The notes beneath the pieces are model-generated. The model was not told the origin of the DNA and did not search any database. It saw only the letters and a program-made list of their open reading frames with translations. The position numbers and the translations under genes are program-made. Of a stretch of DNA of 64,000 nucleotides, positions 30,622 to 40,564 are shown piece after piece (positions within the stretch are counted from its first letter, which is position 1; each line of letters begins with the position of its first letter). Source of the stretch: Prochlorococcus sp. AG-347-L21 (lineage in GTDB: Bacteria > Cyanobacteriota > Cyanobacteriia > PCC-6307 > Cyanobiaceae). The stretch is from the NCBI GenBank assembly GCA_003278875.1, contig QCCQ01000004.1, positions 31,361-95,360 on the forward strand, written 5' to 3'.

Positions 30622-30765
30622 ATGAAAAATTATGAATTGCAAGAAAAACATTTTCAAATTTCTGATCCTATTGAAAGTTATTTTGAATGCATCACTACCT
30701 GTGATATGAGGGACGGTAGATGTATTTCTAAGTGTGTGGAAATACTTAAACAGAATGAAAATTAA
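30622..30765 (+). CDS. Small twin CX3C protein (47 aa), not in ORF track
   Basis: MKNYELQEKHFQISDPIESYFECITTCDMRDGRCISKCVEILKQNEN; C-X3-C-X6-C-X3-C. Confidence 0.7.
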   Translation: MKNYELQEKHFQISDPIESYFECITTCDMRDGRCISKCVEILKQNEN

Positions 30766-30770
30766 ATGTT

Positions 30771-31892
30771 TTAGTTATTTTCTAGATTAGTTATATCAAT
30801 TGGCATTACTTTTAATTTAATAAATTGATTTCTACGTTTCAATAATATATTTACTTGTTTATTAATACCATTTTTACTTATTTGTTCTATTACGTCTGAT
30901 GCTGTTTCAATATCTTTATTGCCGATTTTTATTATGACATCTTCTATCATGATTCCACTCTTTTCAGCTGGACTGTTCGGTACTACATATCCAACTTTAA
31001 CGACATTATTTTTTCTCTCAGAATTACTTTCTTCTATTAAGCTAATCCCAATCATGGGATGTATTACTTTCCCATTCTTTATAAGTTGATAGGCAATTTC
31101 CTTAGCTTTATTAATAGGGATTGCAAAACTCAAACCGGCTCCTGGGCCTGATCTTATCAACGTATTAATACCAATTACTTCTCCCTCGCTATTCAATAGT
31201 GGACCTCCAGAATTGCCAGGATTAATAGCAGCGTCTGTTTGTATCAATTCAAGTTTTTTATCATATATGCCTAATTGGGTGACATTTCTATTTAGATTAC
31301 TAATAATACCCAGTGTAACTGTGTTTTCCAGTCCGAATGGATTGCCAACTGCTATAGCCCAATCACCAACTTTAATCTTTGCCGAATTACCCAATTTTGC
31401 TTTTGGCCAAGGTCCTTTCCCTTCAATCTTCAGCACAGCTAAATCAGTAAAAGAGTCTTGCCCTATAAGTTTTGCTTCATATTTATTGCCATTAGTTAAA
31501 CCAACAATCACCTTATCTGATCCATTCACAACATGAGCATTGGTCATTATAAGTCCATCTGCAAATATAAATCCACTACCTTGGCTTTGCTCTATCCTTG
31601 GTCGATTGTCATTAGGTAAATCTAATCCAAAAAATCTTTCGAAATATGGGTCTAGAAATAATTGAGAATTTTTTGGAAATTTCCTTTTTCTAACGTATCT
31701 TTGAGTATCAATTGTCACTACAGCTTCACCGGTTCTCTCTACAGCTTTAGTTATGAAAGATTTGGTTGAATATAAATCAACTGTATTATTTTTTGGTTTA
31801 CTTAATGGCTGGGATATAATTTTTGCAGGATATGTAATGCCCACTGAAATTAATGAGGCGATTATTAATAGGTCATGAAAAAATCTTTTCAA
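30771..31892 (-). CDS. htrA: HtrA/Deg-family serine protease with PDZ domain
   Basis: QGSGFIFADGLIMTNAHVV, SFTDLAVLKIEG, TDAAINPGNSGGPLLNSEGEVIGINT, C-terminal PDZ. TTG start inferred. Confidence 0.94.
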   Translation of the reverse strand: MKRFFHDLLIIASLISVGITYPAKIISQPLSKPKNNTVDLYSTKSFITKAVERTGEAVVTIDTQRYVRKRKFPKNSQLFLDPYFERFFGLDLPNDNRPRIEQSQGSGFIFADGLIMTNAHVVNGSDKVIVGLTNGNKYEAKLIGQDSFTDLAVLKIEGKGPWPKAKLGNSAKIKVGDWAIAVGNPFGLENTVTLGIISNLNRNVTQLGIYDKKLELIQTDAAINPGNSGGPLLNSEGEVIGINTLIRSGPGAGLSFAIPINKAKEIAYQLIKNGKVIHPMIGISLIEESNSERKNNVVKVGYVVPNSPAEKSGIMIEDVIIKIGNKDIETASDVIEQISKNGINKQVNILLKRRNQFIKLKVMPIDITNLENN

Positions 31893-31916
31893 TTTTGATT
31901 TTCTTTTGTTCCTTGA

Positions 31917-31933
31917 AAGATGTACTACATCTT
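31917..31933. promoter_or_regulatory. Perfect palindrome AAGATGTA-C-TACATCTT upstream of htrA
   Basis: 8-bp arms, 1-nt centre, 24 nt upstream of the htrA start at 31892. Confidence 0.55.
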
Positions 31934-32062
31934 ATCAGTGTCAACTAAATATAACTACTAATTGAATTAATTGAATCTAGAGAATAATTTAATAACTTAA
32001 AATAGCTAAATTTCTTTTTTTCGGGCTATGATATTAAACATATAACTAATTAATTTATAAGT

Positions 32063-32329
32063 TTGATGACTATTTTATTTCCAATCATATATTCTGCAGC
32101 CTTAACTTATTTAGTTTGGAAAGCTTTTAAAGTAATGTCAAATGGCTGGGGGATTTCCGATAGTAAAAATAGACGTTACAGTACTTCCAGTTTTAAACAA
32201 AAAAAGTACACAATACATCCAGAACTTCTTGATAAATCAGGAAACATTACAGAAGAGGAACTATTAACAGTAAGATTTTCGAATGACAATGACTCCACAT
32301 TAGAAGAAAAAGGTTCAACAACTGATTAA
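32063..32329 (+). CDS. DUF2973-like small membrane protein
   Basis: MMTILFPIIYSAALTYLVWKAFKVMSNGWGI.., conserved cyanobacterial type. Confidence 0.7.
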   Translation: MMTILFPIIYSAALTYLVWKAFKVMSNGWGISDSKNRRYSTSSFKQKKYTIHPELLDKSGNITEEELLTVRFSNDNDSTLEEKGSTTD

Positions 32330-32353
32330 TCAAATCTCAATACAGGAAAAAAA

Positions 32354-32737
32354 TTGGAATTAAGAACAAAAATTGTTTCAGCGGTACTTAGATCTCTCAA
32401 GTTGCCACCAAGGTTTCGTTTAAAAATGGTTAAAGAAGATCCAGTGAGACTTGAATTAAGTCTTACTCCTTCTTATGGTAAAAATCCTGTAATTGTTGGG
32501 ATAGTTGAATCTTTAGACTTAGTCGCTCGAAGAGATAGAGAAGGTAGACTACCTAGGGATCTTCAAGGGACATGGGACTGGACAGTAAGACATGGAAAAG
32601 TTAGTACTGGAGGTTGGAATCCTATGTTAAAAGAAGCCTTGCAAACAATGTTTGATACAGGATTGCCGGCTATTGTATATGAGGAATTAACTGGAGATGA
32701 GTATCGACCTGTTGATGGCATAAGACATGTTAAATAA
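32354..32737 (+). CDS. Conserved hypothetical cyanobacterial protein
   Basis: 127 aa; ELRTKIVSAVLRSLKLPPRFRLKMVKEDPVRLELSLTPSYG...; TTG start; no overlapping better ORF. Confidence 0.75.
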   Translation: MELRTKIVSAVLRSLKLPPRFRLKMVKEDPVRLELSLTPSYGKNPVIVGIVESLDLVARRDREGRLPRDLQGTWDWTVRHGKVSTGGWNPMLKEALQTMFDTGLPAIVYEELTGDEYRPVDGIRHVK

Positions 32738-32806
32738 TCATTTAGCATTTATCATAAATTCTTCCTTAAAACGTTAAAATAATTTTGATAAATGATTTAG
32801 TTAATT

Positions 32807-32953
32807 ATGAATAGTGAAAATCAACCAAGATTTGGATTCGTAAATTTCGCAGAAACTTGGAATGGCCGTATGGCAATGATGGGTATTTTGATTGGACTAG
32901 GTACTGAATTAATTACTGGACAAAGTATTCTTCGACAAATTGGAATAGGTTAG
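32807..32953 (+). CDS. hli: High light inducible protein (short HLIP), not in ORF track
   Basis: MNSENQPRFGFVNFAETWNGRMAMMGILIGLGTELITGQSILRQIGIG; AExWNGRMAMMG Chl-binding motif. Confidence 0.95.
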   Translation: MNSENQPRFGFVNFAETWNGRMAMMGILIGLGTELITGQSILRQIGIG

Positions 32954-32957
32954 GATT

Positions 32958-33299
32958 TTACTTCACTTCTTCTGCTTTCACTTCAATGGTACTTTCACTA
33001 GGCTTTTTATCTAATTGATTTTTCTTATTTATATTCTCTAAATCTGCACCGCAATTCATGCAAGTTTCACTTAAACCTAATGATATCGACCCACAATTAT
33101 TGCATGTATTAATTTTAGATTTGTAAAAGTTAAAACCCATAAACACTAAAACTAATAATAGAAGAGGAATTAAAAATAATAAGATTAGGATATTACTTAG
33201 AAAACTTATGAAAAAGTTTATTCCAAAAATTGGAATAAATATTATTAACAATAATGAGTAAATAAGAATATTTTTATTTGCTTTAAGAAAATAATTCAT
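32958..33299 (-). CDS. Membrane protein with C-terminal zinc ribbon
   Basis: TM-rich N-terminus, then CNNCGSISLGLSETCMNCGADL. Confidence 0.7.
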   Translation of the reverse strand: MNYFLKANKNILIYSLLLIIFIPIFGINFFISFLSNILILLFLIPLLLLVLVFMGFNFYKSKINTCNNCGSISLGLSETCMNCGADLENINKKNQLDKKPSESTIEVKAEEVK

Positions 33300-33310
33300 C
33301 TTAGTTATTG

Positions 33311-34240
33311 TTATTTATAATTTCTTTTTTTATTTAATAAAGTCATACTAGCAATAACTACGCTCCAGCACTGTCCAAAATATAAAATCACTCCTAATAG
33401 CCATACCCATAAGGTAAGCACAAGAAAACCTCCAATAAAACCATATGCTTGAAATCTTGCTCCAAGTGAGAGAATACTTTTACTTACTGCTAGGTTCAAA
33501 GTGGTTAGTCCAATTCCAATAAGAAAAGATCCAGGTAAAAGTGGTTTCAAAGGAACTTTTCGACTTGGCAAAAGGGATTGTAATAAAAGGGCCATTAAAG
33601 AGAATCCGATTAGTGGTATTGCAAACTGACCAACTTGTAAAAGCGGTAACTTTAATAATAAATCCGAAATAAGATTATTAGATTTTGAAAGATTTTCTAA
33701 GACATTACTTGGGATCATCCTAAGATTTGCACTAATTTGATCTAGAACCATTAAAAAACCAATAAAGAATACTATTAAAAAGGCTTCAATTCTATTTCTG
33801 AGAAACCTCGAAGCTTGCACTCTCCAAGCAGGATTTACTTTTTTAGAAGGTATTTCGTCTTCCCAAAGTCTATCCGACCCTCTTTGCAGAGATAGATATG
33901 CATTTCCCGCTGTAAAAAGCAAAAACATAGCCCCAAGAATTCCTGCTCCAAAACCTTGATCTATCAAATTAAATAATGTTGTCTCTACTAACTCAACTAC
34001 TGAAGGAGGTAAAAGCTGAGCAGCAATTGCAATTATTTGTTGATCTAATCCTTCTTGTTTTCCTAAGAACCATGAAGCTATTGAAAGAGAAATTAGAAGG
34101 ATGGGAAAAAATGATTGAAGTGTGTAGTATGCAAATGCAGCGCTTAAATCAACACAATCAGATTTGCTCCATCGCTCACAAGCTCCCCATAAACTTTTCA
34201 GTATCCATGTTGAACTTCTCTGCATATTAATTTTCTTCAA
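33311..34240 (-). CDS. YihY/BrkB family membrane protein
   Basis: DCVDLSAAFAYYTLQSFFPILLISLSIASWFLG...GRFQAYGFIGGFLVLTLWVWLLGVILYFG family hallmarks. Confidence 0.88.
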   Translation of the reverse strand: MKKINMQRSSTWILKSLWGACERWSKSDCVDLSAAFAYYTLQSFFPILLISLSIASWFLGKQEGLDQQIIAIAAQLLPPSVVELVETTLFNLIDQGFGAGILGAMFLLFTAGNAYLSLQRGSDRLWEDEIPSKKVNPAWRVQASRFLRNRIEAFLIVFFIGFLMVLDQISANLRMIPSNVLENLSKSNNLISDLLLKLPLLQVGQFAIPLIGFSLMALLLQSLLPSRKVPLKPLLPGSFLIGIGLTTLNLAVSKSILSLGARFQAYGFIGGFLVLTLWVWLLGVILYFGQCWSVVIASMTLLNKKRNYK

Positions 34241-34315
34241 ATATTTATTTATTTACTTAATTTTTATTGTATCTGATTCAGAAATTTTTCAAGCAATATT
34301 TTATTTATGATGCAA

Positions 34316-35131
34316 CTATTTTGCTAATAATAAATTGCCCCATGGCTTTAAAATTTCAAATTTTTCGACAGATCTACAAGCAATTAATGGAAAATTAACA
34401 TCGCTCAAGTCTTCTCCTGAAACTAAATTTAAAGGATCTGTTTCTAACCACTCTATAGAACAATTGAGTTCTTCTAATAGCAGCCAGGCTGCTGCAATAT
34501 CCCATATCTTTGGGGTTGATTCTATTGCTCCGAAAGTTTGTCCCATAGCTACACTCGTAAGATTTAAGCTCGATACACCCAAAAGTCTGATTTTGCCAGG
34601 AAATACTGAGTTTGGTTTTTTTTGTAAAATTTTTATTGATCTACTACATAAAGAAATGCATTCACTTTGACGATTATTTTGGATAGGATCAATTTTCTTG
34701 TTATTTAACCAAACCCCTTTACCTTTAATGGATACAAACTTTTTTTTCAATGTAGGAATTATTAAAAAAGAAGATTGTGGTTTACCATCAACGAACCTTG
34801 CTACGGATATAGACCAGTAAGGAATACCAGCGGCAAAATTTGTTGTCCCATCGAGTGGATCGACTACCCAGTAAGCTTTTGAATTTGGAATTAACTTTTG
34901 CCCTTCTTCACTAAGGACGCCTTCACCTGGAGCTATTGAAGCTAAGCCATCTACGATTGTTTTGTCACTCCATAAATCACAACTTGTTAATAATGATCCA
35001 TCTGCTTTATTGCTGGCACTAATATTTCCAAAATCTTTTGCTTGTCTTTGACTAACCAATTCAAATAAAGAATCTAATTCAAGTAGTTGTTTATTAGTTA
35101 AATTTGGTGAATTCATCTTTATATATTGCAA
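34316..35131 (-). CDS. Inositol monophosphatase family protein
   Basis: EGVLSEEGQ, WVVDPLDGTTNFAAGIPYWSIS, KIWDIAAAWLLLEE; probable start Met at 35116 (MNSPNLT). Confidence 0.92.
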   Translation of the reverse strand: MQYIKMNSPNLTNKQLLELDSLFELVSQRQAKDFGNISASNKADGSLLTSCDLWSDKTIVDGLASIAPGEGVLSEEGQKLIPNSKAYWVVDPLDGTTNFAAGIPYWSISVARFVDGKPQSSFLIIPTLKKKFVSIKGKGVWLNNKKIDPIQNNRQSECISLCSRSIKILQKKPNSVFPGKIRLLGVSSLNLTSVAMGQTFGAIESTPKIWDIAAAWLLLEELNCSIEWLETDPLNLVSGEDLSDVNFPLIACRSVEKFEILKPWGNLLLAK

Positions 35132-36546
35132 ATAGACTCTTTTTCCTTAATTTTAGTATTGTTTCTATCCAAACAATTTTTATTTTTATCAAGGAAAGTT
35201 AATCTTTCTAATTCATCTATATTCAGATTGTAATTATATATTGCATTAATATTTTTTGATTTCGCATTACTTAATTCACTTTGCCTAATAAGAACATCTT
35301 TTAGAGTTGATATTCCGACATCATATCTGAGTCTAGAAAGCCTTACAGACTCTTTGCTAGATTCAATTTCTTTAAGAGAAGAAATTATTTTTTCTTCATT
35401 TAATTTAAGATTTAAGTAGGCTTTACTAATACTTGTGGTTAAAACATTTTTTAGATTTTCGTAAGCATATTTTTCAGCTTCCGCATCTGCTATTTTTGAT
35501 TTGTAGGAGTTCTTATTTTGTCCGCCATCAAAAAGATTCCATGCAAAATTTAAACTTATGGTATTTATATAATTAGATCCAGTTTTTTCAGAGTTGATAT
35601 TAGTTGTTAGAGAGTCACCCTTTGAAAATGTACTAGATAATGAATTACTGATATAGATATTTGGCTTATTTTGAGCTAAAAAACTATTTGCTTGGCTCTT
35701 TTTGATTGATTTTTGAAGAATAAGATTTTTTAATGAAAGATTTTTATCCAAACCTTCATTAATATTCTTATTTAATTTATGATTCCAAAACCCTATAAGA
35801 TTTTGCTCTTTATTAGTTTCAAAATCCCCCTTAATATTTAAAATCTCTTGAAGAGAAATTTTATTAATTTCATGTTCTATTTTCTTTTCATTAAGTGATT
35901 GTTTATCTCGAGATAATTGAGCTTCTGCTTCAAGAACCTCAAATTTTGTGCCAATTCCAGCATCTAGCTTCGCTTTAGCATTTTTTAAAGTTGTAATTGA
36001 TAAATCAAGTGTGAATTGTTTATTTTGAATATCTTGATTTGACTTTTTGTATTTGTGATATCTGATTCTTGCTTCTTGAATTAAATCTTTTTTCTTAATC
36101 TCATAATTATTTTCTGTAATTTTGTAATTTGTTTTGGCAATTTTAATTTCAGATCCTCTAAGCGGAGCAATTAAATCCCATTTAATATTCAGGGAGGGAT
36201 TAGCCGTAAATTGAGATGTTTTTAAAGTAGGTGAATTGCTAGTGTACTTTTTACCTGCAACATATTTTGGTAACCCATTGGCTTGAAAATCTAAGGATGG
36301 GTATCTTTTGGCAATTTGACTGGAAAGATTAAAGCTTGCAGAGGCTACTAGGTTTTGTAATGATTGTAATTCTTGATTATTTAATACAAGTTTTTCTATT
36401 TCTTGATAATCAATAAAAGTAATATTTGATTTTTCTTCTAAAACATTATCTATATAATTTTTGGTTTCGCTCGATATAACATTAAAGGTATTCATACTTA
36501 CAGTAAGCGGCAATAATAAGAAAGGATTTATTACTCTTCTAAGCAT
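35119..36546 (-). CDS. TolC-like outer membrane efflux protein
   Basis: N-terminal signal-like region; repeated helical TolC pattern ..DAGIGTKFEVLEAEAQLSRDKQSL.. and ..YDVGISTLKDVLIRQSELSNAK... Confidence 0.88.
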   Translation of the reverse strand: MLRRVINPFLLLPLTVSMNTFNVISSETKNYIDNVLEEKSNITFIDYQEIEKLVLNNQELQSLQNLVASASFNLSSQIAKRYPSLDFQANGLPKYVAGKKYTSNSPTLKTSQFTANPSLNIKWDLIAPLRGSEIKIAKTNYKITENNYEIKKKDLIQEARIRYHKYKKSNQDIQNKQFTLDLSITTLKNAKAKLDAGIGTKFEVLEAEAQLSRDKQSLNEKKIEHEINKISLQEILNIKGDFETNKEQNLIGFWNHKLNKNINEGLDKNLSLKNLILQKSIKKSQANSFLAQNKPNIYISNSLSSTFSKGDSLTTNINSEKTGSNYINTISLNFAWNLFDGGQNKNSYKSKIADAEAEKYAYENLKNVLTTSISKAYLNLKLNEEKIISSLKEIESSKESVRLSRLRYDVGISTLKDVLIRQSELSNAKSKNINAIYNYNLNIDELERLTFLDKNKNCLDRNNTKIKEKESICNI

Positions 36547-36571
36547 GTTTTATAGTTTCGAAAATATGCGA

Positions 36572-37951
36572 TTAACCAATCAAAGTATTTATAATATCAT
36601 TTGAATCATCAAGAACGTGAATTTTAGTATTTATTTGATTCTCAACTTCTTCAATATTTTTATCATCTAAAAATAAATCAGTATTAATTTTTAACATAAT
36701 AGATGGTATGTAAACAGCTTCTCCTAAATCCTTATTTTTTAGCCCGTAAATTAGATCTTCTCCAGTAAGAAGTCCTGTAACAACTTGATCTTGACCCCAG
36801 TAAATACTTGGCAAACCATATAAATTAATTGTTAATCCATTAATTAAGTTTAATTTCTCAACTGTAGGAATTAGGGCTTCATAAACTAATTTACCAACAA
36901 TCCAACTAACTTTTTTTGGCTTTTTTACTTTTTGGGGTAGGTTTTGAGTCTTCTCACTTAATGCTTCTAGAAAGTTTCTAATAGTCCCAACTCCATTAGA
37001 TTCTTGTGGCATATTTTCGTAGGTTTTGTAACTAGGTAAATTTGTACCAGCAATTAAATACCATTCGTCTGCTAGCCAACAAAAACGAGTCCCAAGAGTA
37101 TTTTGTAGAGATGCTTGAATTCTCTCTACTTGTTTAATAGTTTTTTTTGCATATTCTGGGCTGATTGATTTCAATCCATCATTTTCAGGTCTAAATTTTG
37201 TAAGTCCTACAGGAACTATTGCGACTGAAAGTACTGTTTGAGAGGTTTTTTTGTAGAATTCAGCAAGTTCCAAAATTGATTTCTCAAGAATATCCCCATC
37301 ATTTATATCTGGACAAACAACAATTTGAGCATGTATTTGAATAGAGTTTTTTGCAAACCACGAAATTTGATCAAGTATCACTCCTGCTTTTTTATTTTTT
37401 AATAATTTTTCTCTTGTGGAGGGATCAGTAGCATGAACTGAAATAAACAGTGGGGATAGTTTTTGCATAGCAATTCTTTCCCAGTCTTCTTTTTTTAAAT
37501 TTGTAAGAGTTAAATAAGAGCCATATAGGAAACTTAATCTATAATCATCATCTTTTATATATAGGCTTTTTCTTTTACCACTTGGCTGTTGATCAATAAA
37601 ACAAAATGGACATCTATTATTGCATTGCTTGATTGAATCAAATAATGCATCTTTAAAGTTAAGACCTAAATTAACGTCTTGATCTTTTTCAATATTTATA
37701 TTGTGAATCTTATGATTTTTATCTAAAACTGATATGTCTAAAATTTCTTCACTAATCAGAATCTGATAATCAATTAAATCTCTTGGTTTTTTCCCATTAA
37801 TACTAATAATTGAGTCACCTGATTCAAATCCTATTTCTTCAGCAATAGAATTAGCTTCAATACTTTCAATTTCTGCAGGGTTTATTTTATAAGTAATATT
37901 AGGAACTAAAAGATCAATGGGATCTTCCGTGTAATTAATTTCTTGCCACAC
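36572..37951 (-). CDS. Cyanobacterial PDZ/radical-SAM-like FeS oxidoreductase (TIGR03279/DUF512-type)
   Basis: N-terminal PDZ-like IESIEANSIAEEIGFESGDSIISINGKKP; CNNRCPFCFIDQQPSGKRKSLYIKDDDYRLSFLYG, CX3CX2C cluster motif. Confidence 0.9.
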   Translation of the reverse strand: MWQEINYTEDPIDLLVPNITYKINPAEIESIEANSIAEEIGFESGDSIISINGKKPRDLIDYQILISEEILDISVLDKNHKIHNINIEKDQDVNLGLNFKDALFDSIKQCNNRCPFCFIDQQPSGKRKSLYIKDDDYRLSFLYGSYLTLTNLKKEDWERIAMQKLSPLFISVHATDPSTREKLLKNKKAGVILDQISWFAKNSIQIHAQIVVCPDINDGDILEKSILELAEFYKKTSQTVLSVAIVPVGLTKFRPENDGLKSISPEYAKKTIKQVERIQASLQNTLGTRFCWLADEWYLIAGTNLPSYKTYENMPQESNGVGTIRNFLEALSEKTQNLPQKVKKPKKVSWIVGKLVYEALIPTVEKLNLINGLTINLYGLPSIYWGQDQVVTGLLTGEDLIYGLKNKDLGEAVYIPSIMLKINTDLFLDDKNIEEVENQINTKIHVLDDSNDIINTLIG

Positions 37952-38129
37952 AATTTAAGGCCAAATACTCTTATTTATATTTATTCTAGACTTATATATG
38001 ACTCAAAGTGTATTAAATACTTTTAAAAAAGTAAATATAGGTTTGAAATTATGGGCCTTTTATTTATTAAAATATGACATTCGCAGTTTTTTAAAACACG
38101 ATTTAGATTAGTTAAAATAACCTTTTTCA

Positions 38130-38897
38130 TTGAAAGAATTAATTACAAAAAATTCAGAAGTAAAAGATAAATTCAACTATGAATCCCATAAGATAGTTGA
38201 TTCATACGAAAATAGTTTTTTATCAAATCCTATATCTTTAAGATTGTGGTCCTCTTTTTTTGTAATTTTACCTATTTTTGTTCAAGCCCCTTGGGTTAGA
38301 TTAGAACCAATAAGTGCTCTTTGTTTTACTTTTGTTATTGTCTTAGTGGCAATTGTTTTGAATCAGAAAGGATCAAATAAGTGGTTTATTGTCAGTTCAT
38401 TATTACTTGGTATATCAGGTAGTTGGCTTGGTGGATGTTTGTTCTGGGGATGGTTAAGCCCATTTCCTATCCTACACATACCTGTTGAAGCTGTAGTTCT
38501 CCCATTAGCTTTAATTGGATTTGGTACTAATTGGAAAATAGGTTCAAGTTTTTATATCTCTTCTTTATTTGGAACCGCAGTTACTGACATTACAATATTT
38601 TTGATCGGAATCATGGATCAATGGAGGCAGGTAATTACAGCAGATTCTGAAAATGCACCTATGATTCTTCAAAAAACTTCAGAGAGTCTTATTCAGATGA
38701 AATCATTATCTATTATCGTTTTTGTTGCCCTTATACTTTGGTTTATTTCAAAAGAAATTTTAGATTCTGGATCAATTAATACTACTGGTGGTAAAGCACT
38801 CTTAGTTTCTGGTTACGTAATTCAAACGACATTAATTGTTGATGGTATTTTTATTGTTTTAGCAATTCTGCAACCAACTTTTAGTGGATTGGTTTAA
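38130..38897 (+). CDS. DUF3120-like integral membrane protein
   Basis: 255 aa multi-TM, ..RLWSSFFVILPIFVQAPWVRLEPISALCFTF..LFWGWLSPFPILHIPVEAVVLPLAL; TTG start. Confidence 0.75.
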   Translation: MKELITKNSEVKDKFNYESHKIVDSYENSFLSNPISLRLWSSFFVILPIFVQAPWVRLEPISALCFTFVIVLVAIVLNQKGSNKWFIVSSLLLGISGSWLGGCLFWGWLSPFPILHIPVEAVVLPLALIGFGTNWKIGSSFYISSLFGTAVTDITIFLIGIMDQWRQVITADSENAPMILQKTSESLIQMKSLSIIVFVALILWFISKEILDSGSINTTGGKALLVSGYVIQTTLIVDGIFIVLAILQPTFSGLV

Positions 38898-40564
38898 TGT
38901 TAAGGCCTCCATTTTCGCAAGAACCGATACCAATAAATAATTGGGACGTAATCGTTATAGGCGCTGGAGCCGCTGGCCTTATGACTTGTCTTGAATTACC
39001 TTCAAATTTAAAAGTGCTTCTTTTAAATAGAAATACTAGTAAGGTTTCTTCCAGTAGATGGGCTCAAGGTGGAATTGCATCTGTTGTTAGACAAGATGAT
39101 TCATTTGATCTTCATGCTGAGGATACTTTAAAAGCAGGTGATGGACTATGTGATTTTCAAGCTGTAGAAATGCTAGTTAAAGAAGCTCCAGGTTGTGTAG
39201 AAAGGTTACAGAATTTAGGGATGATTTTTGATCAAAGTTCTGATCAACTATCTACTACTTTGGAAGCAGCCCATTCACGAAGAAGAGTCTTACATGTTAA
39301 GGATCGTACTGGACGCGCATTAGTTGAAGTTCTAGAAGATCATATTGAGAATCAAAAAAATATTCTTCACTGCAGGGGTGTAAGAGTAACTGAACTTCTC
39401 ATTGAAAATAAAGAATGTAGAGGAGTTCAGGTTCTTGATGGAGCAAATTTATATTGGATTAAATCTAGAGCTGTTGTTTTGGCTACAGGTGGAGGTGGGC
39501 ACTTATTTACAAATACAACAAATCCTGCACAATCCTCTGGTGAAGGTATTGCTCTTGCATGGAAAGCAGGAGCTGCTATCGAAGATTTAGAGTTCGTGCA
39601 ATTTCATCCAACAGCTTTAAAATTTTATGGTGCACCTTGCTTCTTAATATCTGAGGCCCTTAGAGGGGAAGGAGCGATTTTAGTTGATAAAAATGGTGAA
39701 AGTCCAGTTAAAAATCTTGAAAATCGTGATCTAGCTACTAGAGATCAGGTAAGTAGAGCAATTATGAAAAATATGCATGATAATAATGTAGATCATGTTG
39801 GCTTAGATCTTCGGTATATTGACCCAGAAAAAATTGTAGAGCGCTTCCCTACGATCTTAAGTCGATGTCAGGATTATGGTGTTAACCCTTTAAATGAGGT
39901 TATTCCTGTAGCTCCTGCAGCTCATTATTGGATGGGAGGTGTTAAAACTGATCTAAATGCATCTTCAACAAGAAAAGGATTATATGCCGTTGGAGAAGTT
40001 GCATCTACAGGTGTGCATGGTGCTAATAGACTCGCAAGTAATTCGCTGATGGAGTGTCTTGTTTTCGCAAGAAAAATGTCTTTAATTGTTTTGAATGACC
40101 TTTCTAAAGTTGAAAAATTTGATAGATCATTTCAAGAGTTTGATATTGAAGATCCAAAAGAAGATCAAATTTCTATAATTGCTGAAAAAATTGATGAACT
40201 AAGAAAACTATGTTGGTTAAATTTAGGTGTATCTAGAAATAAGGTAAATATGAGTAAATTTTTAAATTACATCCAAAATGATATAGATAAATTAAATAAA
40301 AATAATTTACTAAATAGTCTTGAAAAAATAAAATTTGATCAAAAATTAAAACTTAGTGAACGCAATAGAAGAGCATTAAATCTTTTACTTGATTTAAAGA
40401 ATAGACAAATAACCACCATAACTTTATTAAAAGCTTGTCTATTTAGAGAGGAAAGTAGAGGAGGGCATTATAGAGATGATTTCCCTTATAAAGATAAAAA
40501 TTGGGAATGCCATACTAGACAACAGTTAGATCAAAAAATTCAAAAAAGATTTATTAAAAATTAA
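38897..40564 (+). CDS. nadB: L-aspartate oxidase
   Basis: VIVIGAGAAGLMTCLEL, SRWAQGGIASV, HSRRRVLHVKDRTGRALVE, EFVQFHPTAL, PAAHYWMGGVKTD, GANRLASNSLMECLVF. Confidence 0.95.
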   Translation: MLRPPFSQEPIPINNWDVIVIGAGAAGLMTCLELPSNLKVLLLNRNTSKVSSSRWAQGGIASVVRQDDSFDLHAEDTLKAGDGLCDFQAVEMLVKEAPGCVERLQNLGMIFDQSSDQLSTTLEAAHSRRRVLHVKDRTGRALVEVLEDHIENQKNILHCRGVRVTELLIENKECRGVQVLDGANLYWIKSRAVVLATGGGGHLFTNTTNPAQSSGEGIALAWKAGAAIEDLEFVQFHPTALKFYGAPCFLISEALRGEGAILVDKNGESPVKNLENRDLATRDQVSRAIMKNMHDNNVDHVGLDLRYIDPEKIVERFPTILSRCQDYGVNPLNEVIPVAPAAHYWMGGVKTDLNASSTRKGLYAVGEVASTGVHGANRLASNSLMECLVFARKMSLIVLNDLSKVEKFDRSFQEFDIEDPKEDQISIIAEKIDELRKLCWLNLGVSRNKVNMSKFLNYIQNDIDKLNKNNLLNSLEKIKFDQKLKLSERNRRALNLLLDLKNRQITTITLLKACLFREESRGGHYRDDFPYKDKNWECHTRQQLDQKIQKRFIKN

